A stretch of DNA of 64,000 nt from positions 17,194-81,193 of the forward strand of contig JAKOVF010000361.1 of NCBI GenBank assembly GCA_029782225.1, given 5' to 3'. The notes under the pieces were generated by a model. The model was not told where the DNA came from, did no database searches, and was given only the letters and a program-made list of their open reading frames with translations. Source of the stretch: Chloroflexota bacterium (GTDB lineage Bacteria; Chloroflexota; Anaerolineae; Anaerolineales; Villigracilaceae). The position numbers were made by a program, and so were the translations under genes. This document shows positions 52,527 to 60,967 of this stretch, piece by piece; within the stretch, counting starts at the first letter, position 1, and each line of letters starts with the position of its first letter.

Positions 52527-53705
52527 CTAAGCCAACTCATGCTTTTGCAAACCCGTCCGCGTGATCTCGATAAGTTCTTGCAATGGATGGATCAAGGCGA
52601 TGGCGTACATTGCGAATCCGATTCCATACAACACGCCTCTTGCAGGGACGATGAAGATGCTCACCCACACAAGCAGACTCCCCACTGTCGCAGAGGCGAG
52701 ACTCAGCCAGCTTCCGCCGAGTTGTGGATGCTCCTCCTTAAGGAAGTATTTGCGGGCAATGTATGGGATGAGGGCAATGCCAAATTGCAGCACCCAGCCA
52801 TAAATCAAAGCCTGAGGCGCAATGGATTCAATCGCTCTGCCGTCTAAAAATCCAAGCAAAATGAATGGCGCAACCAGGATCGGTGCGGTAATCCAGGCGT
52901 AGGAGGAAACCAAATGCCATGCGCCTACGCTGTTCAACTTGTTGCTTTCTTTGAAGGCGCGAATCATCAAGACCACCAACCAGATCGTTGAACTCAAATG
53001 CAGGATTAAACCTGAAACGGTGGGAGGCAGACTGCCGCCCAGCCACGGACCCAATACGAGACCGAATGCGCCGAGGGTCATACCCCAGTAAATGAGCGAA
53101 ACATTTTTTGTGCTGCTAAGCAGACGCCCCGTGATCATCGGCACAAAATCCACGAGTAAGCCTGCGAAGACGAGCGACATGAAGCCCCATGAGTTGGCGT
53201 GGATGTGCGCTTCGAGCGGCACTTTGATATATAATGCCGCGCTCCAGTTTAGATATATGCCTGTGCCAATGATGATGCCGACCAGTAAATAGAACATACC
53301 CGTGATGTAGAACTTTAGGCTTTCGGGCGCATCGCCTCCGCGCACATTCCATAGTTGAATGAGCAGCAGTACTGCAGAGATGAAAATAAGCGTGCCGCCC
53401 GTCAAGATCATTGGTTGATTAACGCCCGCGAAGCCCGCCACAAGAGCGACAAAGCCGACGTTGAGGGTCAGCCAAATGTCCCAGCGCATGGCAGGGCGTG
53501 GTTTTTTGGAAAGCGCCGCGACCAGCAACGGCAGTAATCCGAAGATGACCTGCGAGAGAATCCCCAATGTGATGAAATGCACGCGCACCCAACGCAATGC
53601 GGGAAACGCGCTGATGAGATTGATGCTGACCAATGAAGCATCCGCCGCGGCAAGGAATGCCACGAAGGTGAAAAGCAAAGTTGTGAGTAAATATGGGATG
53701 GGCAT
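52527..53705 (-). CDS. heme-copper oxidase subunit I/NnrS-like membrane protein
   Basis: 392 residues from ATG 53705 (AAAAGGAG upstream). About 11-12 membrane helices. RVHFITLGILSQVIFGLLP (His about 43) and EAHIHANSWGFMSLVFAG (about 180-200) resemble the His-bearing helices of the CcoN/NorB and NnrS groups, but the canonical active-site His pairs of oxidases (the His-Pro-Glu-Val and double-His motifs) are not recognisable. It is therefore a divergent family member, possibly a heme protein of nitrogen-oxide tolerance. It is followed by a cytochrome c gene. Confidence 0.72.
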   Translation of the reverse strand: MPIPYLLTTLLFTFVAFLAAADASLVSINLISAFPALRWVRVHFITLGILSQVIFGLLPLLVAALSKKPRPAMRWDIWLTLNVGFVALVAGFAGVNQPMILTGGTLIFISAVLLLIQLWNVRGGDAPESLKFYITGMFYLLVGIIIGTGIYLNWSAALYIKVPLEAHIHANSWGFMSLVFAGLLVDFVPMITGRLLSSTKNVSLIYWGMTLGAFGLVLGPWLGGSLPPTVSGLILHLSSTIWLVVLMIRAFKESNKLNSVGAWHLVSSYAWITAPILVAPFILLGFLDGRAIESIAPQALIYGWVLQFGIALIPYIARKYFLKEEHPQLGGSWLSLASATVGSLLVWVSIFIVPARGVLYGIGFAMYAIALIHPLQELIEITRTGLQKHELA

Positions 53706-53706
53706 T

Positions 53707-54030
53707 TTATTTTTCTCCTTTTGAGCCGAGAAATACAACGCGCGTTCTGGCGTTTATGCCGCGCTTCACGCCGCTCGGCACAACAATCGTTACACCAGGT
53801 TTGATCTCAAAGGCTTCATCGCCAACAGTCATCAAGCCTGTGCCTTCGAGAAAATGATACATCGCCGCCTCCGCAGGGTGAACAGGGATTTGTCCGCCTG
53901 CCTCCAACCCCACGACCAACGCCTTGAAATTCGGCGTGTCAAGCAGAAATTGCGGCTTGGGACCTTCCGACGAAAAGACGGCTTTTGCTTTTGTATCCGT
54001 GAAATAGATTTGTGCAGTTGTGTCAGACAT
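53707..54030 (-). CDS. cupin domain protein
   Basis: 107 residues from ATG 54030 (AAAAAGGAGTCCAC upstream); an in-frame extension to 54228 translates the duplicated regulator tail and is rejected. The beta-barrel cupin shows GGQIPVHPAEAAMYHFLEG (His about 58 and 64), with GVTIVVPSGVKRG as motif 2, which lacks a clear second His. It may bind a metal or small ligand. First gene of the minus-strand unit 54030 to 51182; 1 bp separates it from the next gene. Confidence 0.85.
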   Translation of the reverse strand: MSDTTAQIYFTDTKAKAVFSSEGPKPQFLLDTPNFKALVVGLEAGGQIPVHPAEAAMYHFLEGTGLMTVGDEAFEIKPGVTIVVPSGVKRGINARTRVVFLGSKGEK

Positions 54031-54073
54031 GTGGACTCCTTTTTGAATATGCCTGACTTTAACCTTTTTTCCT

Positions 54074-54208
54074 GCTTCCCGCCCCGACTTTTGTCGGGTT
54101 TCTGAACCCAATCTTTCTCCGCCCCGATTCATTGCCGCTCTGCCAAGCCCGTGCGATTCAAAATATGGATTTGGTGCCTGTCCATTTCGATCAGTCCCGC
54201 CTTCGTCT
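54074..54208 (-). pseudogene. duplicated 3' fragment of a Crp/Fnr gene
   Basis: About 135 bp nearly identical to 56642-56776, which is the terminator and the 3' end of the Crp/Fnr gene at 56683. On the minus strand the regulator frame survives for about 25 codons (TKAGLIEMDRHQIHIL, then NRTGLAERQ) before a stop. No 5' part remains. It sits between the cupin gene and the GAF/HD-GYP gene. The 54209-54412 remainder contains only an Fnr-like half match and AT-rich DNA. Confidence 0.85.
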
Positions 54209-54320
54209 AAATGGGCGTCCCGTTCCAAATATAAATATGAAAAGGAGCATTACACAAACCCATTAACCAAATAATCTCCATTACAATAAGTCTGTATCCA
54301 TAATGTGTCAGCTCAACTTA

Positions 54321-54334
54321 TTGATTAAAATCGG
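54321..54334. promoter_or_regulatory. possible Crp/Fnr-type binding site
   Basis: TTGATTAAAATCGG matches the Fnr consensus (TTGAT, four bases, ATCAA) at 8 of 10 positions. It lies about 79 bp before the GAF/HD-GYP start. Two Crp/Fnr proteins are encoded within 6 kb. Confidence 0.35.
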
Positions 54335-54412
54335 CTGATAAAATTACAGAACATCCTCAGAGCAGCCGAATCTTGAAATTGAATTTTTATGAATACAAAT
54401 AATGGATAAAGC

Positions 54413-56590
54413 ATGAATCGCAAACAACATAGTCGCACAATCGTTTCCCGTGATCCGGGATTGGCTGTGCTTGATAAACTAATTTCGACGACGCATACAT
54501 GGATCGACACACAGGCTGTCTTATCCACGGCATTGAAGCAAACTGCAAAACTAGCTGCATCTGATGGGGCTGAATGCCATCTGGTTAATCCGTCTGGCGA
54601 ATTGCAACTGACAGCACAGTACAACATGGACCCTGATTTCATGTCCGGCTCCTTGGATATTCGTTTCCCCGCTGGAACGGGCATTCCCGGTCTGGCACAT
54701 GCAAGCCAAAGAGCTTTCTTAATCCCTGATATTGAATCCGAAGAACATTATCAACGGCAAATTCTGGCGAAACAAGCGGGTTACCACTCGCTGATCTGTA
54801 TCCCGCTTTCCGGCATGGATTCACTTCTGGGAACAGTTATGCTGTATTTTAGGAAAAGGAGTCAGCCATCTGATGGTCTGCTAGGGACCTTAACTACTGT
54901 TGGCAAACAACTGGGCATTGCAATTGAGCGGGCGCTCCTCTTTCAGCAAACCACAGAACAGTTAAAAGAATTGCAGATTTTACAAACCGTGGCAAATGCA
55001 TTGAATCGTTCCGCCAATATTCAAGAAGCACTGGAACGAAGTTTGGAAGCGGTCATCACGGCAATGAACATGCGGTGTGGCTGGGTGGTATTGTTGGACG
55101 GCTTCCGAAAAAATCGACTGGCAGCCTCCTATAACCTGCCGCCTGAATTAAATCCCGCCGACTGGTCCGCCATGCAGACCCCGTGTCGTTGCATTGAGTT
55201 GTTACAACTTGGAAAACTGGATGCGGCGATCAAAATTGTTGAGTGCCAACAGTTGAAAAGAGTGACGAGTCCCGATTACCCATACCATTCCCACGCCAGT
55301 ATCCCCGTTCGTGCCGGAACCGTGCTTTTGGGGAACCTCAATCTTGTGCCTTCATCTGGTTCTGCTATTACGGTCGAGAATTATCGATTATTCAATTCCA
55401 TCGGCGATCAGATTGGCGTGGCGATTGAGCGTGCCCGCTTATATGAGCAGGCAAGGGAACAGCACAGTCACGAACAACAAATCCTGCTCGGGCATGGACA
55501 GATGCTATTGGGGGAACGCAACCTGCAAACCATCGCAGACCAAACCATGAAGGTGGTAGCAGACGTGTTGCAGGTCGAATACGCCGTGCTGGCTTTGGTT
55601 GCCCCAGGCGGCAAAATGTATTCCATCAAAACTGGTTTGGGCTTTCCATCCGAAAAAATACGGGAGACTGTTGATGTTCCGATCAGCGGCAATTCTGCCA
55701 TATCCCAATCCATCCGTACGAAAACGCCTGTCATTATCCCGGACATTAATCTTGAAAAGCAATTCAAAACAAACTTGACCGATCCAAATGTAAAACTGAT
55801 GTCATCATTGGTTGTCCCAATGTTGATGGGTGAAGAAGCGCTTGGTGGCATCATGGTGTATTCGCAATTCGCCCGTCAATGGAACGAGGATGAGATTCGT
55901 CTACTCTCCCTGCTCGCCAACCAGACAGCCATTGCAATTGAGAATACCCGCTTGTTCAAAGCTGAACACACTATCCGCAAGCGTGCCGAGTCATTGCATT
56001 TGCAAACAATACAACAAGCTCAGGATCTTACCCTTGCTTACGATGCGACCATCGAAGGCTGGTCACGCGCGCTTGACTTGCGCGATAAAGAGACCGAAGA
56101 ACATACTCTGCGCGTCACCAACCTGACCTTACAATTGGCACAAACCGTTGGAGTAAGCGACTCAGAATTAATACATATACGCCGCGGCGCATTGCTCCAT
56201 GATATTGGAAAGATGGGCATCTCCGATGATGTTCTGCATAAATCAGGAGAGTTAAGTGATGAGGAGTGGACGATGATGCGCCGTCACCCGCAACTCGCCT
56301 ACGAGATGCTGTCTCCCATTGCCTATTTGCTGCCTGCGCTGGATATTCCATATTGTCATCATGAAAAATGGGACGGCACCGGTTACCCGCGTGGACTAAA
56401 GGGAGAGGAAATTCCACTGGCGGCGCGTATCTTTTCCATAGTGGATGTCTTTGACGCGCTGACAAGTGATCGTCCCTATCGCCCTGCATGGACGATGAAA
56501 AAAGCCGTAGCGTATATCCGCCAACAGGCTGGCTTGTACTTTGATCCGAAAATTGTGAACGTCTTTATAGAATTGATCAGGAAGAAATAA
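54413..56590 (+). CDS. multi-GAF HD-GYP domain protein
   Basis: 725 residues. GAF-type domains cover about 15-170, 185-345 and 360-520, followed by an HD-GYP domain (about 540-725). HDIGKMGISDDVLHK supplies the HD metal site and HHEKWDGTGYP is the GYP motif of c-di-GMP phosphodiesterases. All key residues appear intact. It probably hydrolyses c-di-GMP in response to ligands sensed by GAF domains. No transmembrane segment. It stands alone, with a terminator at 56651-56671. Confidence 0.92.
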   Translation: MNRKQHSRTIVSRDPGLAVLDKLISTTHTWIDTQAVLSTALKQTAKLAASDGAECHLVNPSGELQLTAQYNMDPDFMSGSLDIRFPAGTGIPGLAHASQRAFLIPDIESEEHYQRQILAKQAGYHSLICIPLSGMDSLLGTVMLYFRKRSQPSDGLLGTLTTVGKQLGIAIERALLFQQTTEQLKELQILQTVANALNRSANIQEALERSLEAVITAMNMRCGWVVLLDGFRKNRLAASYNLPPELNPADWSAMQTPCRCIELLQLGKLDAAIKIVECQQLKRVTSPDYPYHSHASIPVRAGTVLLGNLNLVPSSGSAITVENYRLFNSIGDQIGVAIERARLYEQAREQHSHEQQILLGHGQMLLGERNLQTIADQTMKVVADVLQVEYAVLALVAPGGKMYSIKTGLGFPSEKIRETVDVPISGNSAISQSIRTKTPVIIPDINLEKQFKTNLTDPNVKLMSSLVVPMLMGEEALGGIMVYSQFARQWNEDEIRLLSLLANQTAIAIENTRLFKAEHTIRKRAESLHLQTIQQAQDLTLAYDATIEGWSRALDLRDKETEEHTLRVTNLTLQLAQTVGVSDSELIHIRRGALLHDIGKMGISDDVLHKSGELSDEEWTMMRRHPQLAYEMLSPIAYLLPALDIPYCHHEKWDGTGYPRGLKGEEIPLAARIFSIVDVFDALTSDRPYRPAWTMKKAVAYIRQQAGLYFDPKIVNVFIELIRKK

Positions 56591-56650
56591 ATGACGGACT
56601 GCTCTTTGCCTGAAGCAACCAGAGCGAATTAACCGCCTTCCGCTTCCCGC

Positions 56651-56671
56651 CCCGACTTTTGTCGGGTTTTT
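56651..56671 (+). terminator. terminator of the GAF/HD-GYP gene
   Basis: CCCGAC (56651-56656) pairs with GTCGGG (56661-56666) around TTTT, followed by TTTTT. The same terminator is present in the duplicated fragment (54083-54098). Confidence 0.8.
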
Positions 56672-56682
56672 GACTCCAATCT

Positions 56683-57369
56683 TTAATCGCCCCCAAGCCT
56701 TGCCCGCTCCGCCAAGCCCGCGCGATCCAGAATATGGATTTGGTGCCTGTCCATTTCGATCAAGCCTGCCTTCGTCAACTCACGAATGACACGGCTTAAC
56801 ACGTCTGGTACGGTGCCGAGGTGCGATGCCATTTCTGTTTGATTCGTCCAGCGGCGACGTTCGATCACGTCCCCTTCGGCTTGCTCCAACAAAAGTTTCG
56901 CAAACCGCGCTTCGACCGTCTTCAGCGACAAATCCGCCGCAAGCGTGACCAGATTGATGATCTTATCGGACATGTTTTCGATGATTTGAAATGCCGTTCG
57001 TGGATGCGCCAGCATGATCTCCTCCAGTGCGTGGCGCGGCAAGAGCCAGATTCCTGATTCCTCCAATGCAACCGCCGTCGCAGGGTTGGGACGCCCAGCA
57101 AACACACCCACTTCATTGAATATCTCGCCCGCATCTAGAAAACGCAAAACTTGTTCGCGTCCATCGGGTGAAGTCTTCAATACTTTCAATGAGCCATATT
57201 GTAGATAATATAAATTCGTTTCGGTATCCCCCTCCCAAAATACAACAGCATTGGGTGGAAACACCTTCCAAGCTGCGCTCTCTGCCAGAGTGACCAGAGT
57301 CTCATGATCGAGTCCGCATAGGAATTCAAAGTTTTGTAATCGGTTTAAGAGAATTTCGGTTTGCATCAT
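56683..57369 (-). CDS. Crp/Fnr family transcriptional regulator
   Basis: 228 residues from ATG 57369. Cyclic-nucleotide-binding fold (about 15-125) with GDTETNLYYLQYGSLKVL and LDAGEIFNEVGVFAGRP, long dimer helix, then a winged HTH NQTEMASHLGTVPDVLSRVIRELTK. The usual Thr-Arg-Glu-Thr recognition helix is altered to VPDVL. No N-terminal Fe-S cysteines. A TATGAT lies seven bases before the start, so it may be leaderless. Its 3' end has a duplicated fragment at 54074-54208. Confidence 0.9.
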   Translation of the reverse strand: MMQTEILLNRLQNFEFLCGLDHETLVTLAESAAWKVFPPNAVVFWEGDTETNLYYLQYGSLKVLKTSPDGREQVLRFLDAGEIFNEVGVFAGRPNPATAVALEESGIWLLPRHALEEIMLAHPRTAFQIIENMSDKIINLVTLAADLSLKTVEARFAKLLLEQAEGDVIERRRWTNQTEMASHLGTVPDVLSRVIRELTKAGLIEMDRHQIHILDRAGLAERARLGGD

Positions 57370-57377
57370 AGCTCCGA

Positions 57378-57782
57378 TCATACTTCTAATGGTTTGACTC
57401 TTCGCCAAGATGTCATAATAAACAGCAGGATAGCGGAAGTTTCCAGAATGCGCCCTGTCAAAGAAAGCCAATTCGCGCCAATCAACGGTTGTATCGCGAC
57501 CATCACAATTCCTGCGTTTAAAAGAAACAGTGCGCCCCGTACATAATTAACATTTCCGCGAGATGGGCTTGATCTGAAGCGCGGCAGAATCCAAAACGCT
57601 ACGCCCATTGCCAGTTGCACAACCCAGCCGAGGAGCAGAAATTCCATGTGAGCGGGTAACAGGCTCCAAGTCCAGGGTGCGAACGGGATTCCCTTGTTCG
57701 CGAGGATGAGTCCGCCGAAGGTTAATCCCAAAAAGAGATGGATCAATGAACAACGCACAAACCAGACACTCAAGCGCGGCAT
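57378..57782 (-). CDS. small four-helix membrane protein, heme-copper/NnrS-like module
   Basis: 134 residues with four membrane helices. The key segment LLPAHMEFLLLGWVVQLAMG (about 40-60) puts a conserved His five to six residues before a Gly-Trp turn, as in the large 52527 protein. It is a paralogue of the next gene (57783). Such short modules could combine to form a heme-binding membrane unit. It is last in the minus-strand group starting at 59266. Confidence 0.7.
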   Translation of the reverse strand: MPRLSVWFVRCSLIHLFLGLTFGGLILANKGIPFAPWTWSLLPAHMEFLLLGWVVQLAMGVAFWILPRFRSSPSRGNVNYVRGALFLLNAGIVMVAIQPLIGANWLSLTGRILETSAILLFIMTSWRRVKPLEV

Positions 57783-58181
57783 TTACTTTTCCTTGACCCG
57801 CTGCCAGGTATTGGCGATAAATGCAACACCCGCCAGCCATTGCAAAATTGCTGAAAGGACAAGCAGCGTGCCAAACAGGTTGCTTGCATGTGAAGTTTGA
57901 AGCGGTTCAGCGATGGCGCGCAGGATCAAACCGATATTCAATGCGGCATAAGTGATCCAACTTAATGCTTCCCATCCGCGTGGATGTTGATTTGAATATT
58001 TGGGAAACATCCAGTAAACTACGCCGAATATCAATTGTGTCAACCAGCCGAAGACCAGCAAATGAATATAAACGGGAAAGAAACCGTTCGGCACACCCAG
58101 GGTCAACAAAATGCCAAGTAGAAGCGCAAGCATAAGATAAACCAGCGCGGTCTTAATTAACATGCGGGTGGGGAGTGGCAT
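57783..58181 (-). CDS. small four-helix membrane protein, heme-copper/NnrS-like module
   Basis: 132 residues with four membrane helices, directly abutting the 57378 gene. It contains VYIHLLVFGWLTQLIFGVVY then FPKYSNQHPRG, matching the His-Gly-Trp-Gln-Phe-Gly pattern of its neighbour. The two are tandem paralogues. No catalytic motif is recognisable. A GGAAAG site lies upstream, inside the end of the preceding gene. Confidence 0.72.
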   Translation of the reverse strand: MPLPTRMLIKTALVYLMLALLLGILLTLGVPNGFFPVYIHLLVFGWLTQLIFGVVYWMFPKYSNQHPRGWEALSWITYAALNIGLILRAIAEPLQTSHASNLFGTLLVLSAILQWLAGVAFIANTWQRVKEK

Positions 58182-58183
58182 GA

Positions 58184-59266
58184 TTACTTTCCTGCAAGAC
58201 TTTTTCGAATGGATAAAACGGTCATAACGATAAACATCAAAATCGCAACTTCATTTAAAAGTCCGCCCCACATGCGCAGCGTATGCCAGTTTGCATAATC
58301 TGCGATCACGCGCAATGCAAGCGATGTGTGCAACAAAATCAGTTGGATATAAAAAGCAGGCTGGAAATTGATCGGCACGCCAAGAATGGCAGGGAAGATG
58401 ATCGGCGAGTGACCGAAGATCATCGAAATGACAAAGCCAATGAAGACGACATGCAGAACCGCGTCATATCTTGGACCTGCAACCTGCGCGCCAAAGACGA
58501 GGCTTAGTACGCCGCCGACGCCGAGCCAGGTCAGCCCAAGCGCCAGGCACCACGCAATGTAACGTGTCAGCGGAAGTTTATGTTTGAGGTTTCGCCATGC
58601 AAGATCGTTCCGCACCGACCACAGCGACAGAAAAAGCAGAGCCGCGCCGTTCAAGCGCCAGCCAATCTGCGGATTGAAAATGGAAATGAATATACCCGCC
58701 AAAAAGATGACAACCATTGCCCCGAATTGAAGTTGGCAATTACGCGATGGACGCAGAACGCGGCTCAACTCCAAGCGTTCGCCAGTGATGGTGAGAATCA
58801 AAAATGCCTGCCAAAAGAAAACTACCTGGAAGATCTGCCATCCAAATAACCAGAGCAGGTTGCCTGTGAACCACGCCAGCATACCGAGCAGCATGGTGAA
58901 GGTGTGTAGTGCAAACTCGCGGCGCGTCATCTCTATCAAGATCGCGACTCCGCCCAGGCTGGCAAGTGTAAGTAGAAAAGGTCCGAGGGGCAGAGTCGGG
59001 CTCAGTAACGTGACCAGCCATCCCAGTCCTGCAAGAAGCGGAGAAAGGTACATCCATTTTTGTCTCATTGCCACCGCCCGTTCGAGCGGTATCAAAACCC
59101 CCAAAAATCCTGAGATCATCAGGGGACCGTGTAACAACGCAAGTGAAGGAGTCAATGCGGGTAGTTGCCATCCGATCCGCATTAAGCCAGCCCAGAGCGC
59201 GGCGAGCAATGCGAGAATGGCAAGAAAGAGAAATGGCAGCGGAAAGCGGTTGGGAAATGATTTCAT
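58184..59266 (-). CDS. NnrS-like membrane protein
   Basis: 360 residues, about 11 membrane helices. LLHGPLMISGFLGVLIPLERA (about 45-65) and VVFIGFVISMIFGHSPIIFP (about 275-295) are the His-bearing repeats of NnrS-type proteins, copper/heme membrane proteins linked to NO tolerance. A TAGAAT six bases before the ATG and TTTACT 17 bp further upstream suggest a leaderless promoter. First gene of the three-gene minus-strand group with 57783 and 57378. Confidence 0.78.
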   Translation of the reverse strand: MKSFPNRFPLPFLFLAILALLAALWAGLMRIGWQLPALTPSLALLHGPLMISGFLGVLIPLERAVAMRQKWMYLSPLLAGLGWLVTLLSPTLPLGPFLLTLASLGGVAILIEMTRREFALHTFTMLLGMLAWFTGNLLWLFGWQIFQVVFFWQAFLILTITGERLELSRVLRPSRNCQLQFGAMVVIFLAGIFISIFNPQIGWRLNGAALLFLSLWSVRNDLAWRNLKHKLPLTRYIAWCLALGLTWLGVGGVLSLVFGAQVAGPRYDAVLHVVFIGFVISMIFGHSPIIFPAILGVPINFQPAFYIQLILLHTSLALRVIADYANWHTLRMWGGLLNEVAILMFIVMTVLSIRKSLAGK

Positions 59267-59362
59267 GGCATCATTCTATCGTTTGTCTCGTAATAAGTAA
59301 ACTTTTCGTTTATGGCTGGTTGAGCATTTTGTGTGATAATTCATTGCAGTGGAGAAACATTT

Positions 59363-59677
59363 ATGGAAAAGATAAATACTTGGTATTCCGTAGCACTTGG
59401 CGATGGGATGTGGTCGCCCACAATATCCGCGCAGATCGAAGAAACATTCCTGCCGTTGTTTGATGAGGCTGGCAAGCCCGTGGATATGGCGGTTTTCACG
59501 CGGAGCGAATCGGAAGGAAGATTACATTGTGAGGTAATAGCTTATTTCTCTCCTGCAGCTGGAGAGGTTGCTGAAGTATTTGATGCGGAACCTTGTGAAA
59601 AACCTTTCCGTGCTGGACTGGGGCTGTTGGCGGGTGACCCGAATTGCTGGGGATTCTTTTTCCCCGAAGCCAAATGA
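59363..59677 (+). CDS. hypothetical protein
   Basis: 104 residues from ATG 59363 (TGGAGAAA upstream). No family recognised. The core WYSVALGDGMWSPTISAQIEE then SRLHCEVIAYFSPAA-like SEGRLHCEVIAYFSP suggests an alpha/beta fold; Cys and Trp are frequent. It is divergent from the NnrS-like group (about 100 bp between the starts) and next to VOC and Crp/Fnr genes. Confidence 0.7.
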   Translation: MEKINTWYSVALGDGMWSPTISAQIEETFLPLFDEAGKPVDMAVFTRSESEGRLHCEVIAYFSPAAGEVAEVFDAEPCEKPFRAGLGLLAGDPNCWGFFFPEAK

Positions 59678-59734
59678 AATCAGATGTTTTCTTTTATTTC
59701 CGCATATCCTTGAACTGAATAATGCGAGTTCTAT

Positions 59735-60097
59735 ATGAAAATCAAAGCCGTGAATACGATCTTATACTGCAAAAAATGGGGTGAAACAGTTGCATTTTAT
59801 AAAGATGGATTGAAGTTGCTTGTCATTTCCTCCAATGATTGGTTCGTGGAATTCAAACTCAACGAAAGATCCCGATTGAGCGTTGCTAACGCTGCTCGAA
59901 CATCCATTGACAGCGGCGCTGGAAAGGGAATCACGATCAGTCTCCAGGTGGACGATATAGAACAATTGCAGGCAGAATTATTGGAAGCACAAATCACCTC
60001 AACGCCGATCAAGGAAGTATGGGGTTCAAAAGCGATATATATTCACGACCCTGAAGGAAACAGGCTTGAGTTTTGGATGGGGCGGGCAAAGGCTTAG
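59735..60097 (+). CDS. VOC family (glyoxalase/bleomycin-resistance fold) protein
   Basis: 120 residues. Two beta-alpha-beta-beta-beta modules; the first strand is VNTILYCKKWGETVAFYKDGL and the end has the family's IYIHDPEGNRLEFW. Metal ligands expected in VOC enzymes are incomplete (a Glu is available in LEFW), so it could be an enzyme or a binding protein. No Shine-Dalgarno site is clear. Confidence 0.86.
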   Translation: MKIKAVNTILYCKKWGETVAFYKDGLKLLVISSNDWFVEFKLNERSRLSVANAARTSIDSGAGKGITISLQVDDIEQLQAELLEAQITSTPIKEVWGSKAIYIHDPEGNRLEFWMGRAKA

Positions 60098-60138
60098 TTT
60101 GGCAATGTTAAGTTTGATCTCAGAAGAAAGGAGTCCAT

Positions 60139-60894
60139 ATGGTGCGTCCAAAATCTCCCCTTCGTCTTGACTGGGTAGATCCCACGGTTTGCTCGTTGGA
60201 TTACCGCTTGAAGATTATCGGGCGTTTGCCGTTCTTCAAACATTTGCCTGCTGACGCGATTTCAAAAATCAATGATCGCTTCCATGATCATGAAGTTTCC
60301 ACCGATGAACGGATTTATTTCGAAGGGGACGAGGCTGAATACTTGTATCTCGTGGCAATGGGAAAAGTGAAATTGGTCCGCAACACCGATTCAAGGCGTG
60401 AAGTATTACTGGATATTTTGCGCGGTGGTGAATACTTTGGTACTTTGACCGTGTTCGGCAGGAGCATCCACACGGAAACTGCCATCGCCCAGACGGATTG
60501 TTGCATCCTTCAAATTTCATCCGAGAGTTTTGAAACGGTTCTGACGGAGTACCCCGATGTAACTCGCAAGGTACTTGAAGCCGTCAGCCAGCGACTGACG
60601 GAATCACAGGAAATTGTCAAGCAGTTGAGCGCCTATACAGTCGAGCAACGGATCGCGTCCGCGCTGCTGCGGTTGGCGGGGAAACTGGGTGAAGCACGCG
60701 GACAGGGTGTGCTAATCCAGTTGCCGTTCTCGCGGCAGGATCTGGCAGCCATGACCGGTTCCACAACGGAAACGGTCAGCCGTGTGATGAGTCGCTTTGG
60801 AGAGGCGGGAATGGTTAAGTCGGGGCGCAAGTGGGTGACAATCATGGACATGCCGCGCCTTGAGAAACTGGCAGAAAAGGGTGCAGTTAATTGA
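60139..60894 (+). CDS. Crp/Fnr family transcriptional regulator
   Basis: 251 residues, AAAGGAG upstream. Ligand-binding barrel (about 25-140) with EGDEAEYLYLVAMGKVKLV and LRGGEYFGTLTVFG, dimer helix, then HTH SRQDLAAMTGSTTETVSRVMSRF (Glu, Thr, Ser, Arg in the recognition helix as in Fnr/Crp). It lacks the N-terminal Fe-S cysteines of Fnr, so it is closer to Dnr/NarR-type regulators. It lies upstream of a hemerythrin gene, a typical target of NO/O2-responsive control. Confidence 0.92.
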   Translation: MVRPKSPLRLDWVDPTVCSLDYRLKIIGRLPFFKHLPADAISKINDRFHDHEVSTDERIYFEGDEAEYLYLVAMGKVKLVRNTDSRREVLLDILRGGEYFGTLTVFGRSIHTETAIAQTDCCILQISSESFETVLTEYPDVTRKVLEAVSQRLTESQEIVKQLSAYTVEQRIASALLRLAGKLGEARGQGVLIQLPFSRQDLAAMTGSTTETVSRVMSRFGEAGMVKSGRKWVTIMDMPRLEKLAEKGAVN

Positions 60895-60967
60895 TCTGCG
60901 TCATGTAAATTTCCGATGGGGATAACTATACTCAGGGTATAAATTTCAAACCAAAAGGAGAAACACC

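Noticed and set aside
52527..53705. Annotating this protein as a nitric oxide reductase (NorB)
   Set aside because: The active-site His/Glu pattern of NorB is not recognisable; only general heme-copper/NnrS likeness can be supported.
54031..54228. N-terminal extension of the cupin gene to 54228
   Set aside because: The extra 66 residues translate the duplicated Crp/Fnr tail in a wrong frame; the ATG at 54030 has a strong ribosome site.
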